From Volutella citrinella (Eukaryota > Ascomycota > Sordariomycetes > Hypocreales > Nectriaceae), in NCBI GenBank assembly GCA_034401135.1, contig JAWZSP010000006.1, forward strand, positions 1,798,001 through 1,862,000: a stretch of 64,000 bases of DNA, read 5' to 3'. How positions within the stretch are numbered: the stretch's first letter is position 1; every line of letters begins with the position of its first letter. The translations under genes were made by a program, and so were the position numbers. This document shows positions 41,984 to 57,545 of this stretch, piece after piece. The notes under the pieces are model-generated. The model saw only the letters and a list, made by a program, of their open reading frames with translations. It was not told the origin of the DNA and did no database searches.

Positions 41984-43483
41984 TCAGTTTGCCGTAAAGA
42001 TGCGCCCCGTGCTGATATTAATATTGCACCACCGCCCGACAAAGAGATGGCTCAAAAACTGCAACGGCCAATAGACATGGTGCAGCCACCACCAGGGCCA
42101 GGGATCCCACGTCTCAAAGATGCCATCCTTCCAGTACCGCAGTCGCCTGAAGAACATGGCCCAGGATTGTTGCAACTCGGCCCTCGTCTTGGTGCCTAGC
42201 ACCACTGTTTGATACAGCGGGTAGATGCCCTTTTGCACGACGTCTTGACCGACCCAGTAGTAATGTCGAGGGTCCGTGGGAGTGACTGGTGCCTGCTTTG
42301 GGGTCGTTCTGGAACTGAAGTACTGATCGGCGTACTCGGGCGTGTCGTTGAAGAGCAGAACAGCGGTGTGCACGCGGGGATTGCATTCGATGGCGTACAA
42401 CTTGATCTCTTTGGGATCCTTTGCCTTCCGGATCTGCTCACACTCGACCATGAAGTCGAAGCTGAGATGGCCAGTGAACCTTTTGCCACACGCCCCAGCC
42501 AATCTCTCTGTGTACTTGAGCATCGCCCGACTGAGAGCAGACTCTGGAGGCAGGGCCATGTAGTGCATGAGGACGGGGTTGGACGGGCAAGCCACAAAGG
42601 CCTTGACTTGGCCTTCGACAACTACCGAATGGGTGCAGAACTCTCCGCCACGGATGTACTCTTGGACCACGAACGGATTCCCTTCACTGATTGGAATTAG
42701 TTCGATTCGGCGAAGCGTTTCTTCGTCAGTGGCCTGTGGGAGCATGCACATGTCGAACCGGGTCTCGTGGTTGTCCTGGCTGATTTGCTTGACGAGATAC
42801 TGCGTTGAGCCTGGCAGGCTCTGCAGTCCACCTCGCTTCTCGAGAAACTCAACAATCGACTCTTTACTGGTGACCACTTGCGAGTCTGGCACGGAGAGAC
42901 CGAGTGACTTTGCGTAATCCATGAACCGGTGCTTCTCGTGCAGCTTGCGGGTGTGCTTCAGGTTGAACTGGATGCATCGGGTGCTTGTCGACGACTGGAT
43001 CAGCTCTGCCGCACACGCATCCTGCAGAGGGCTCGACGTGTCAGACACGGACACCCAGAGATCTACCTGCTCATCCTTTGCGATGGAGAGCAGCCGGACG
43101 ACGTAGGGCTCGTTCTTGTCGACCGCCTCGTCGGTTTCCAGCTCCAGCGGCGTCGGAAGCCGAATGTATTTATCCAGCGCGGTGGACACCTGGGCCATAC
43201 ACAGAGGGCGAGAATCAGCGCCGATGACTCTGTGGCCTTTGCGGTGGAAGTGCCGTGCGATGGCGAGGCCCTTGGCGAAGCTCATGCCCGTGACCAGCAC
43301 AGTCTTTTGCTGGGCGGCCTCCGTCGCTGGCTTCGTCCCAATGGATCCATTCAATCTGCCCCAGAGGTAGATGGTTGTGATGACGAACGTGTCGATCGGG
43401 AAGAAGACCAGGCTGAGCGTGAGGAGAAACAGGTTCTTGAAGATGTGCCAGATGGCATTCCCAGAGGACATTTTGGCGGACAT
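41984..43483 (-). CDS. Membrane-tethered ATP-grasp enzyme (499 aa)
   Basis: One exon. An N-terminal membrane segment (FKNLFLLTLSLVFFPIDTFVI, about residues 14-36) precedes an ATP-grasp ligase core: KTVLVTGMSFAKGLAIARHF (pre-grasp fold), then HRFMDYAKSLGLSVPDS, YLVKQISQ (ATP-site Lys), PFVVQEYIRGGEFCTHSVVVEG, HLSFDFMVE and ECNPRVHTA (metal-binding Glu/Asn). ATP-grasp enzymes join a carboxylate to an amine, thiol or similar nucleophile through an acyl-phosphate. Related fungal enzymes occur in amino-acid and mycosporine-type metabolism. The start at 43483 (MSAKMSSGN) is preferred over 43627 because it puts the anchor at the N-terminus. C-terminal aromatic-rich sequence (WDPWPWWWLHHVYWPLQFL) suggests further membrane contact. 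Confidence 0.82.
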   Translation of the reverse strand: MSAKMSSGNAIWHIFKNLFLLTLSLVFFPIDTFVITTIYLWGRLNGSIGTKPATEAAQQKTVLVTGMSFAKGLAIARHFHRKGHRVIGADSRPLCMAQVSTALDKYIRLPTPLELETDEAVDKNEPYVVRLLSIAKDEQVDLWVSVSDTSSPLQDACAAELIQSSTSTRCIQFNLKHTRKLHEKHRFMDYAKSLGLSVPDSQVVTSKESIVEFLEKRGGLQSLPGSTQYLVKQISQDNHETRFDMCMLPQATDEETLRRIELIPISEGNPFVVQEYIRGGEFCTHSVVVEGQVKAFVACPSNPVLMHYMALPPESALSRAMLKYTERLAGACGKRFTGHLSFDFMVECEQIRKAKDPKEIKLYAIECNPRVHTAVLLFNDTPEYADQYFSSRTTPKQAPVTPTDPRHYYWVGQDVVQKGIYPLYQTVVLGTKTRAELQQSWAMFFRRLRYWKDGIFETWDPWPWWWLHHVYWPLQFLSHLFVGRWCNINISTGRIFTAN

Positions 43484-43939
43484 CAGTGCGGTCTGCACCT
43501 TGAGTCGGATGAATAGCGAATTCGCGATGGAAAGAAAAACAGCACAATCAAAATCACGGACAGCCAAGCGATTTATTCCGCCAATGCCGTACGTCATAAA
43601 AGTAAAAGTCGGCATCATTCCGGCCAAAAGAGGGGTCGGACGGATGCGCCGTCAAATCAAAACTCAATTCGATTACGCCGCAGGACCTGCATGCGACGAC
43701 TATTAGAGTTACGTTGCTCGGTCAATCCCAGACCGGCTGCACTGTAACACGATTACTCTTTTCTCAGCCCGATCCGGCAATTCTCTGTGTCTGCATTGGA
43801 GGCCGTCGGGTGGCTGGCCACCATGAGTCCATCGAGATTCGGGGTATCGCAATGAACGCTGCGTGGACAGGCAACAGAAATTTCAGATCGGCAAATCGAA
43901 ACCCCTCCATTCGCCATCAATTCATAAACAAGAATGTAC

Positions 43940-44743
43940 CTATTCCCTCAACTTTGCCCTCGGTCTCCAGTATGGGATGGCTCGAATGAGATGTTGATAG
44001 AAGCGTGTTCCGTCCTCCCGGACTGCAGCTAGGTATATCAATGCGTATACCAATAATATCAATACTGCAAAAATCACCACTGTGATAAGGAAAGAGACAT
44101 TATTCGGCCCCATGAACGACGGTATTGCACTGGGTTCCATAGAAAAGATGCCGCTCGCGAGGGCTACTGGCGTAAAGAACTGCATTCCAAAGTGAGCCAA
44201 TGTTGATCTTCACGCAGGCTGCGCATCTTGCTAGGGCTGTACTAACCATCAACATGATCGCTGTTAAAGGCTGGGATGAATTTCTTTGCGCTTGAAGTAC
44301 TCTTCGTGCCTCGAACGTTAAGTCCAGTTCGACCTGAATATTCATCATCCACGTTAGCACCGCAATCTGGTCACCTCAGCACACACATAGATCTTGCTTA
44401 CCCCCACTTTGAAGCGATTGCATTTATCATCGAGGTATTGGATCTTTGATACGTAGGCTTGCAGGTTTCGCAGGGGATCACGAGTTGAGGCCATCTTCTG
44501 CGCTACTACACCGTCCGTTGGTGGAGACTCATCACCCAAAAACCGTTGCAAATCGTCGATAAAAGGGCGAAGAGACGCTAATAGGTCACCCAAAAGAAGA
44601 CTTGTCATCCTGAACCAAGCAGAATACTGTGCCGGGGTGCCTCGGGGTTCGATGTGACAGCCATCAAGAGATGCTTCAATCTGTTCGCGTGTTAACTCGA
44701 GGATTTGCCATTTCCCGCCTACGTTTTGTCTCAGGTTATCTCA
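43940..44743 (-). pseudogene. CorA-like metal-ion transporter, 5'-truncated remnant
   Basis: The frame opens after a TGA near 44745 and reads KWQILELTREQIEASLDGCHIEPRGTPAQ..., then MTSLLLGDLLASLRPFIDDLQRFL (ATG at 44608), with helical sequence across a short GTAAGC...CAG intron (IAVLTWMMN), a GTTAGT...CAG intron and FFTPVALASGIFSM, then a second membrane segment (FLITVVIFAVLILLVYALIYL) to a stop at 43940. The FFxPxxLxxGIFSM plus two C-terminal transmembrane helices are typical of fungal CorA-like Mg2+ transporters. These normally have 200-300 more residues upstream, for which there is no room before the GH3 gene ends at 44872. It is therefore most likely a 3' remnant. Confidence 0.6.
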
Positions 44744-44871
44744 CAGCTTCAGCTAATTCCTATTTTTGACAACTGAGGTGACATTAGTCGTCAAATCGGC
44801 TCTGCTCGCACATCTAACAAGAGCACCAACCTGCATGCTGCACCGTATCTAAGTGTCCAACAACGCCGAAT

Positions 44872-46641
44872 CTAATTCTCGTATCGCAATCCGTGGCCGA
44901 ACCTGTATACAGCATCCTTGGTGTCGAAAGGCACGTCTACTCTGGCTGCCTCGATCGCTGCCATCGACCGGGGCAGGTCAAACGGCAGCTTTCCCTCGGG
45001 AGCCGCCACTCCCAGCACGACGTCGAGGAACGCATCGGGGCTGCTTCCATAGCTGCCTAAAAGCGCTGCGGCCTTGTCTGCGATTTCCGGGATCACGGCA
45101 GGCCGCTCCAGCTTCACGTCCACAATCGACGGGACGGCCGAGTAGATGCGAGCCTGTCGCTGCTTCTCCTCGTCCGTGTACTCGAGCGAGCCGGCGTGGA
45201 AGTACTTCTCAAACGGCGTCTCTCGCTCTTGGTACGATGTTACGAAGCGGAGGAGCGCAACTTCGGCGTCTTCTGGTCGCGACACCACGGTCAGCCCTCG
45301 GGCTGTGACGTACTTGGGGTCGAGTCCCTCGACGTAGACCTTGGCCGACTGGTTGGACAGTGGCAAGATGCCGTCCTTGTTCTTTAGCAATGTGAACGAT
45401 CGCCTCTGTGCGTCCTGTCCGAGTGCCCTCCAGTCTGCTCTACCAACAATGCCGTCAGCCTTGTCGACGTCCACGTAAGGGTTATCAAACAGGCCGAGGA
45501 CGAATTTCTCCCTGAGCAGCTTTCTCACGGACTCGTCGATGCGCGACTCGGGAATGAGGCCCTCCTGAACGACCTTTTCCACGAGACTGGGATCGTCCTC
45601 GCCTCCAAACTGGTCGCATCCCGCGTTGAGGACCTTGGCGACGCGCTCGCTGATGGTCTTGTCCTCCATTCCCCAGCTGCGAGCGGGTAGTAGACCGCCG
45701 CCGATGATGTCGTCGGTGATGATGCCCCAATCTGTGAGAACGATCCCGGTGAAGCCTAGCTGTTCGCGGAGAAGCTCCGTCACAATCTGACGGCTGAATG
45801 AGAAGCCAACCTCCTCGTACTCTGTCCCAACCGGTCGTGAGTAGTACGGCATTATTTGCCTAGTCCCCGCTGCGATGGCTGCCTTGAAGGGCCCCAGGTG
45901 GTGCTCAAAGTTGTCTCCGGGGTAGATCTGGTTCTTGCCGTACGCAAAGTGGGCGTCCTCGCCATCCTCCTTGGGGCCGGCGCCAGGGAAATGCTTCGTC
46001 ACAGTCGTAACAGACGCCGGACCTAGCTCCTTGCCCTGGAACCCCTGGATGTAACCCGTCACCAACTCGCTCGTGAGGGCTGCGTCTTCGCCCCAAGTTC
46101 CGGCAATCCGCGCCCACCGAGGCTCCGTCGCGAGATCGACCTGGGGATGCAGGGCGCTTCGCAGACCAACGGCGAGATACTCCTGGCGGGCAATGTCTGC
46201 GAATGTCCTGACCAGCTCCGTGTCACGAAGCGCAGCCAGACCGATGCTCTCGGGCCACTCGGAGAAGGAACCGGCCGAGAAGCCTGTTCCGGGATTGTCG
46301 GTGAAGGAGTGGCGCGGGTCGGTCGAGAAGGTGATTGGGATGCCCAGCCGCGTGTTCATGGCACGGGACTGGGCCTGGTTGAGGAACTCGGCCGTCTTTT
46401 TCGAGTCTGTGATGTTTCCTACCAGGTTGACGTGCGAGAGTAGCCTGTTGCTGATGAAGTCGTTGTTTGGACCGTTGTCGTCGAAGTGGCAGTCTGCGGG
46501 CATGAGCAGCATGGGGTGGAAGAGCTGGGCAGCCTTTTCCTTGAGATTCATGCGGGCGAGGAGGTCATCAACGCGCTCATCGATTGGCAAGGAGGCATTC
46601 TTGTACGGCAAGGGGCCGTCTTGTGGTTGTAATGTCGCCAT
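44872..46641 (-). CDS. GH3 family glycosidase, two-domain, no signal peptide (589 aa)
   Basis: One exon. Glycoside hydrolase family 3: N-terminal barrel with ERVDDLLARMNLKEKAAQL, GIPITFSTDPRHSF, KHFPGAGPKEDGEDAHFAYGK and the nucleophile region FTGIVLTDWGI (Asp), then a C-terminal alpha/beta domain (SFTLLKNKDGILPL, ...EGKLPFDLPRSM). No fibronectin III tail and no export signal are seen, so it probably acts in the cytosol. The His/Asp-rich PGAGPKEDGEDAH stretch is shared with bacterial-type GH3 glucosidases and glucan hydrolases and differs from the typical secreted fungal beta-glucosidases. Substrate is probably a beta-linked gluco- or xylo-oligosaccharide. It belongs to the sugar-degradation gene group that fills the last 20 kb of the window. 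Confidence 0.88.
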   Translation of the reverse strand: MATLQPQDGPLPYKNASLPIDERVDDLLARMNLKEKAAQLFHPMLLMPADCHFDDNGPNNDFISNRLLSHVNLVGNITDSKKTAEFLNQAQSRAMNTRLGIPITFSTDPRHSFTDNPGTGFSAGSFSEWPESIGLAALRDTELVRTFADIARQEYLAVGLRSALHPQVDLATEPRWARIAGTWGEDAALTSELVTGYIQGFQGKELGPASVTTVTKHFPGAGPKEDGEDAHFAYGKNQIYPGDNFEHHLGPFKAAIAAGTRQIMPYYSRPVGTEYEEVGFSFSRQIVTELLREQLGFTGIVLTDWGIITDDIIGGGLLPARSWGMEDKTISERVAKVLNAGCDQFGGEDDPSLVEKVVQEGLIPESRIDESVRKLLREKFVLGLFDNPYVDVDKADGIVGRADWRALGQDAQRRSFTLLKNKDGILPLSNQSAKVYVEGLDPKYVTARGLTVVSRPEDAEVALLRFVTSYQERETPFEKYFHAGSLEYTDEEKQRQARIYSAVPSIVDVKLERPAVIPEIADKAAALLGSYGSSPDAFLDVVLGVAAPEGKLPFDLPRSMAAIEAARVDVPFDTKDAVYRFGHGLRYEN

Positions 46642-47174
46642 GTTGTGCAGTGTCGAGTTGAGGAGCTACGAGGGTCACTTCGGAGGGTTGTTAGAGCTTG
46701 CAGCACTTCTGACAGCGCGGGACCCTGTTTTTTTTGAGAACATCTGGTCGAGATATGCCTCACGCTAGGGGACGTTCATGAGGGCCGGACCTGGCGGAAG
46801 GGCTAGCATCATGGTGTCACCCCACATCCCAAGTCCTTGAGCCCCTCATCCCCGCCTCCTCCCCGCCTTCAAACAATGTGGAGAGGTTCAAACAACCTCA
46901 ATCATTACCCAACAAGCTGCTATTTGTTTCTAGAGTACGGATATTTCAATAAACTCTGGAAATCTAACATGAATTCCTCGTAGAAATGATCGTCGACATG
47001 CTGAGCAATTTTGAACCTTGGAAGAGTACTGAGGTAGCTGCGATGGATGAGGCGCTTCACCTTCCCGCGTAAAGTCCGGCGCTTGAAACTGCCCTTTCTG
47101 GCAACCGCCAATGTCCAGCCCCACCTTCCACCTTCGGACCTTCCCTGGCAATCCTCTCAAACGACCCTGCCAAC

Positions 47175-48832
47175 CTACTTCAACATCTTCTCACCCTGCT
47201 TCGGCTTCTCTGCCGCATTATTCTTGTCCGCACAGTCCTCCTCGCTCCTCTCGTCCGCCGGCGACTGCCGCGACGCCTCGACGCACTTGGCGTGCGGCCA
47301 CATCTTGAGAGGCTCCGTCGACTGCCCCACAAAGTCGGTAGCCAGGTTGATCACCCCGCCGATGAGGTCCTGGTACTTTCCCTTGACGACGGGCATCGCG
47401 AAGAAGCACGGCGGCGGGTCAGTGCTCTCCCAGTTCCCCGAGATTGTCGGGACACCCATGTTTCCGCCGCTGCTCTCCCAGCAGTCGACGGCGTTGCGCA
47501 TCGTTGCGAGCGGCGCCATGTTCCACCGGTCCCACACGCCGTCCAGCACCTTATCCGAGCCTATTTTGCCCGTCCCAGTCCTTTCGGGCCACGCGAACAG
47601 CGCAAGGCATCGGTTCTTCTTGTCGTCCCAGCTGTGGCTCTGGCCGTTGCAGTCGCCCTGCTTCTTGTCGTCTCGGATAAAGACAAAGGCGCCTTTGTAC
47701 TTCCGTGCAACCTGCCACACGAGTGATTGCGTCTGGGTTTTGTTAGTCTTGCTGCTTTCTCTGCTTGCGAGACAGACTCACCAGCTTGTCCCTCGCCTTA
47801 ATGACAACGCCTTCGAGCTCAGCCAGCGCGTGGTCCTTGAGCCACACACCCTGTCCAAAGACGCTGACACACCGGCTCGCAACGGTTCCCTTCATCATGA
47901 GATCCGGGATGTCGCTCTGAGGAGATGGCACTGCGTCCTTGGAGCTGGCCTTCCCAAACACGGCCGCAAGAATCATCTTGACCGTGTTTTGGGCCTGTTC
48001 GGCCACTTTGGCCACCATCAAGTGAACTTCACCTTCCATCTCCACCGCCTGGTCAGGGACGTGAGTGCTGCAGAGTTCCCTTCGTTAGCATCACACAAGC
48101 GCCCATTGATCGTGCATCGTATCTCACCTGCCGTCGGTAAGAGTGCTACCGATCATGTATGACATTCCGCTAACGACCGCAAGTGCGCCCGAAATAGGTG
48201 CAGCCGGGGCGGCAAAGGCGCTGCCCATGCTGAAGGCAGCGCCGACGATGTTTGCGTAGTTGAGCGACGCTACGGGCATGCCGCTCTTGATCTCGAAGAA
48301 GTCTCTCATTTCTTTGGCCCGGCCGTCGACGAAAAATGTCTCCTTGGAGAAGTCGTCGGAAAACTGAGACATGAATCTGTGGAAGTTCTTCATCGAAACG
48401 AACAAGTACCAGAGGCCACCTTTGCCAATGGCATTGAAGTCCTCTGCGGTGTCATCCATCAGCCATCTCGCTTTTCACGCGTCCCAGAGCTAACTTACGG
48501 CAGGTCACCTTCAGCTCGCAGCTGGCTCCGGGCTCCTGGCAAGAAAAGTCGGTATGGTCCTTGCCGGGAAACAGCTCCAGGTACAGGTTCTGCGCCCAGT
48601 TGCGATGGCCAATGTTCGGCTCGGCGCGGATGTAGTCGTCTGCCCAGCTCTCTGCACCGCTTTCAGCCCAGAATTTGGCCATGTCCGGAATGGTGTCATA
48701 GCGGGAGCCGGTGATGCAGTCGGGGAGCTTCCGGTCCATCAGTGCTTGAGGGATTGCGGCAGATGCTTCCCTCGGCTGGAGGGCCGTGAGGATGGAGGCT
48801 ATCAAAAACCAATTGCCTCGGATGGTAACCAT
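47175..48832 (-). CDS. Secreted protein of unknown function, DUF7872-like (497 aa)
   Basis: Exons 48832-48499, 48443-48128, 48067-47782 and 47732-47175 join in frame. A signal peptide (MVTIRGNWFLIASILTALQPREASA) leads to mature AIPQALMDRKLPDC. The first half has NWAQNLYLELFPGKDH, Cys pairs (FSCQEPGASCELKVTC), GLWYLFVSMKNFHRFM and a glycine/alanine-rich hydrophobic stretch (NYANIVGAAFSMGSAFAAPAAPISGALAVVSG). This layout resembles fungal secreted proteins annotated as DUF7872; that match is from memory of the pattern, not a search. The second half has further Cys (DCNGQSH, DKKNRC, AVDCWESSGGN, CFFAMPVVKG) and a polar tail. Function unknown; the hydrophobic stretch hints at membrane interaction after secretion. 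Confidence 0.72.
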
Positions 48833-53383
<4,551 letters not shown>

Positions 53384-53387
<4 letters not shown>

Positions 53388-55295
53388 AATTCCATCTGCT
53401 GACCTAGCACGTCGGACGCTTTTGAATCCAAACGGACCAACATGTTGATCAAGCGCATAGCACATTGATTCGCCTGGCACTTGACCACGTCGGTTTGCGC
53501 GTTGTGCGCCAGTTCAAGCAGCAAGCTCCCGACTCTTCTGATCTTCTCAACCTACAAGCGACGACCTCGTGTAAGCGCGTCAATGCCATTGTGAAAATGT
53601 CCTGCAGAGTCCCTGGGATACTTACGCAATGCTCTCCTTCGGCCTGGAGATGTAGAAATGGGACGCTCTCGAGTGCATTGAGGAAATCCTGGGCCAGCTC
53701 GATCTGCCTCATGGCTAGCGTCAAAGGCTCCGCGCTGAGGCCGATGACCTCGGTTGTGTTGCACTGGATCGCAGAGTGTAGCACCAAGACCTTTACGGTG
53801 TGGAGCGTGATGAGATAACTGGTCCGTTGCCGCTGCAACATTTCGAAGAGGTGGTCGTCTGCGTCTCGACTCATATCGGAAGGTGATTCCGCCGACGATC
53901 GGAACAAGACTGGGAGGTTGTTGGTTAAAGTGATCATCTCAAAGTATGCCTCCGACAACTGCGTGATGCTTTCGCGACAGGCGACCATATCGTTGAACGG
54001 GTCCAGCGTCTTCCTAGAGTGCGACTCCATGCCTTGGATGACCCTGGCGGCCATAGCCCACAGGCGGCAGATGACGTGGAAGCCCTCGGTAAGACGGTCT
54101 TCAATCTCGGTGTTGCTTGAATCCCCCCTAGGGTCGAAGAGTGGAACAGAGCTCGGCGAGTGCGCATTTATGGTGAGCTCCCCGTCGAAAAGTGTCTCGT
54201 GGATCGTCACCGGACGGGTCTTCATAACCAAGGCCGTCTTGTCGCAGACGTACAGCTGCCAGAAGGCATTCCTCAACATAGTCTCCTCGAACGCGTCTCG
54301 CCCCTTAAGCGCGCTTTCATCGTACAGGCGCATTCTCATGGCGATGATACCCGCTTCTCCCAGGATATGAAAGGCTACCCCATGCGTCCCCGAGGCAGTC
54401 TGGATGGCCGACGATAGAAATAGCCGGATGCTGAGGGATGACGAGTTGGGGTGCTCGAGGTCGTAATCCCCGTAGATGGCCAGCGTTGCCCGCGCCGCTC
54501 GGAGGAACAGAGGAGCAGTGAGGTGCTTGTTGGGCAGCATAGACTCGGGGACGACGTATGTCACGGACGCACATAGGGCTGTGAGAAGGGTGATGCTCCT
54601 GAGCGCCTCGACGCGGTCCCGCTCTTTGTCGGCGGCAAAGCACTGCGAGATGCGTTCGTATTCGTCTGTGGGACTGTCTCCATCCGAGATGGAGGTGAAG
54701 AAACGATCGACGGTCGCACGGACCGTAGCCTCATGGCAGACAGGGGCAGAGCCGAAAACGTATCGGGTATACAGAAGAATACAGCCGTTTGCGATGGATG
54801 CCGGTGTCTGGGACGGAGTGGCAGCTCGGAGCCCGGCTAGGAGGTCGAGATGGACCCTGGCGGCAGCCTGCGTCTGGCTTTCTGACGTCACGACGAGGGG
54901 ATTCTCCGACGCGGCATTGGAAACAGGACTTTGAGAGGCCAGCAGAAAAGAGTAGGCGTTCGTCTCGGTCAGGAGCGCCGAGCTCTCTGGGGGGATGGCG
55001 GGGATGGTTGGGCTCTCGGCTCCTCCGGGTGAATCAATGGTCGCCGGTGGTGAGCCAAGATGCTCCTCCGGGCGAGAGTCTTGCCATTTGACCGGCTTCG
55101 GGCCGCGTTTCTTCGGAGGCGAGTACTGGCAAGATGTCTTTGCCAAGCAGCAGTTCCGGCAGTTCGGAAGGCCGTCACACTGTGGATTCCCCGTTAGCCC
55201 AAGGTGCAGGGAATGCCCGGATCGGCATCACTCGCCTTGACTTTGCGGCGCCGGCATAACCTGCAGGCCTGCCTTGAAGCCTGTCTGGAAGCCAT
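53384..55295 (-). CDS. Zn2Cys6 transcription factor convergent with GH43 (593 aa)
   Basis: Exons 55295-55236, 55179-53626 and 53551-53384 join in frame. Exon 1 is only 20 codons and brings the first half of the zinc cluster (QACRLCRRRKVK); exon 2 opens CDGLPNCRNCCLAKTSC, completing C-x2-C-x6-C-x5-C-x2-C-x6-C. The first intron has a GC donor (AAG then GCGAGT) and a CAG acceptor, a minor class. A basic linker (KKRGPKP) and fungal-specific middle-homology region follow (RLFLSSAIQTASGTHGVAFHILGEAGIIAMRMRLYDE, FWQLYVCDKTALVM). The last intron (GTAAGT...TAG) yields the end LLLELAHNAQTDVVKCQANQCAMRLINML. It is a probable nuclear regulator of the neighbouring sugar genes, inferred from linkage. Without splicing, a shorter 565-aa frame from 55146 would lack half the zinc cluster. 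Confidence 0.88.
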
Positions 55296-55877
55296 TGGGT
55301 TGCTTGGAGCGCCGGTGGAGTGCGGTCTCGAGAGCAGATTGCAGTTCGGGCAATTAGGCGTCGGGTTGGATTTATATCCCCCGAAGTTGGGGTCTCGTTT
55401 CCTCGTTTAGGCGGGGGAACGATCTCCTAGGGGAACCCACATATCCCCCGAGTTGCACACTCAGTAGCGCCTCCTTTGTCGCAATGGGCCCACAGCCAGG
55501 TGATTTAGCGTGCGGGGTCAGGCGCGGGAAGAGAGTCATGGCGCAAGACGGAGCGAGGTCGAACTCCACTTGGGGGAGGAGGCTGCAAGGTACCACCCCT
55601 TGCTGTCTTGGGATTTCTGCGTGCAGTACTACTGCATAGCACTGGCAGTAAACAACGTCGGCCAATTCACTACGGGTTCTGCAGCTGCAGAATCTCTGAC
55701 GGGGACGATGACGTCGACCAGAGTCGGCTCAATGTCTCAGCATCGTGCTATTTAGAGGGGGGAATCTCTCTTTCGAACGACTGCATCCTGCACAGAACCC
55801 TCAGCAGCCAAGCTTGTTGTGCACGACAAGCATTCGAGTACAACTCCAAAACATCACTGCAGACCTGTATATCCAAC
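55296..55877. promoter_or_regulatory. Divergent promoter between regulator and GH1
   Basis: The Zn2Cys6 gene (minus) and the GH1 gene (plus) start 582 bp apart, head to head. A shared control region would let the factor regulate itself and GH1 together. I did not find a clear inverted CGG pair that would mark its own binding site. Confidence 0.4.
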
Positions 55878-57545
55878 ATGGTATCTTCGAAAGTAGCGCC
55901 ACCAAAGGGTCTTCCCTCCGACTTTGAGTTCGGGTTTGCCACGGCTGCCTACCAGATTGAGGGCGGCGCCAACGAAGGCGGCAAAGGCCCTTCCATCTGG
56001 GATGTCTTCAGCCACTTGGAGCCATCCCGATGCAAGGGGGCCACCGGTGATGTTGCTTGTGACCATTACCACCGATACGAGGAGGACTTTGACCTTCTCG
56101 TCAAGTTCGGCGCCACAGCATACCGCTTTTCCCTCTCGTGGTCGCGCATCATCCCCGTAGGCGGACGAGATGACCCTGTCAACGAGGAGGGCATCACCTT
56201 TTACAACAAGCTCATCGACGCGCTTCTTGCACGGGGTATCACACCTTGGGTCACGCTATACCACTGGGACCTGCCGCAGGGACTCCAAGACCGATATGGT
56301 GGTTGGCTGAATGCAGAGGAGTCGCAGAAGGACTTTGAGCGGTATGCGAGGGTGTGCTACGAGCGGTTTGGTGATCGTGTCAAGAACTGGATCACCCTGA
56401 ACGAGCCGTGGGTCGTTTCTATTCATGTAAGTACCGAGAACTCCTACCAGCCCCCATGGTGTGCGATGGGAATCATGATTCTGACAGAGCCCAAGGGATT
56501 TTCACATGGCAACGACGCTCCCGGACGAAGCACCACCAACAAAGACTGTACTGAGGGCGACTCGACAACCGAGCCCTGGACTGTTGGACATTCTCTCATC
56601 CTATCGCATGCCGCAGCGGCGAAACTATACAACAAGGAATTCAAGGCGAAGCAACAAGGCCAAATCGGCATCTCCATCAGTGGCGACTATTTTTACCCTT
56701 GGGATTCCGATGATGTCAAAGACCACGAAGCCGCCGAGAGGAGGATGGAGTTTTGGATCGGTTGGTTTGCCAGCCCCATGTTGTGAGTGGTCCTCGCATA
56801 TTTCCAAGCCTAGAACCTCGAGACTGGTTCCTCGGATAGCGCAAGTTTGCTAATTTGCCTCCCGCGTTCAAGGCTTGCACAGGATTATCCCCATGTCATG
56901 CGAGAGCAACTCGGAAGCCGCCTCCCCGCCTTTACCGAAGCCGATTTTGCGCTGCTGCGCGAAGCCGAAGTCGATTTCTACGCCATGAACTACTATACCT
57001 CTCAGTTCGCGCGACACCGCACCACCCCAGCACCTGCCGAGGACTACAAGGGCAACGTGGATGACTGCCCAGAGAACAAGGCCGGTGTTTCCATCGGTCC
57101 GCTGGCCGGCATCTTCTGGCTGCGCTCTGCGCCCCAGGGGTTCCGAAAGCATCTCGCCAGAATCTACGAGAAGTACGGCAAGCCCATCTACATTACCGAG
57201 AACGGCTGTCCCTGCCCCGACGAGGACAAGATGACCGTGGAAGAGGCGGTCAAGGACGAGTTTCGTCAGCGATACTTCAACGACCACCTTGATGCTATTG
57301 TTGGGGCAATCGGGGATGGAGCGGAGGTGAAGGGTTATTTCGCCTGGTCATTGATGGACAACTTGGGTAAGTTTCCAGTCCACGCATGATAAAACCCTTC
57401 GAAACTGACCTTGATCCTAGAATGGTCTATGGGATTCGGTCCCAGGTTCGGCGTGACGCACACGGACTATGACACGCTTGTGAGGACGCCCAAGGAGTCA
57501 GCATTGATGCTTCGTGGCATGATTGACGAGAGGAAGAAGGCATAA
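55878..57545 (+). CDS. GH1 beta-glucosidase, intracellular (484 aa)
   Basis: Exons 55878-56426, 56496-56782, 56873-57366 and 57421-57545 join in frame. It hydrolyses beta-glucosides such as cellobiose or plant glucosides with retention. Glycoside hydrolase family 1 signatures: FEFGFATAAYQIEGGANEGGKGPSIWD at the N-terminus, ATGDVACDHYHRYEEDFDLL, WSRIIPVGG, acid/base Glu in TLNEPW (about residue 176), nucleophile Glu in YITENGCP, and EWSMGFGPRFGVTH formed across the last splice. Length and lack of a signal peptide match the cytosolic fungal GH1 enzymes, which act on imported disaccharides. The acceptor of intron 1 is set by GFSHGNDAPGRS, which lines up with the family's loop before EGDSTTEPWTVGH. 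Confidence 0.93.

Noticed and set aside
42929..43516. 195-aa plus-strand frame
   Set aside because: Antisense shadow of the ATP-grasp gene; composition rich in Arg/Glu/Asp typical of complementary reading.
47047..48162. Long plus-strand open frame (371 aa)
   Set aside because: It lies opposite the spliced secreted-protein gene, which has a signal peptide, conserved Cys pattern and good introns. The plus frame has no motif and is Pro/Ser/Leu-rich shadow sequence.
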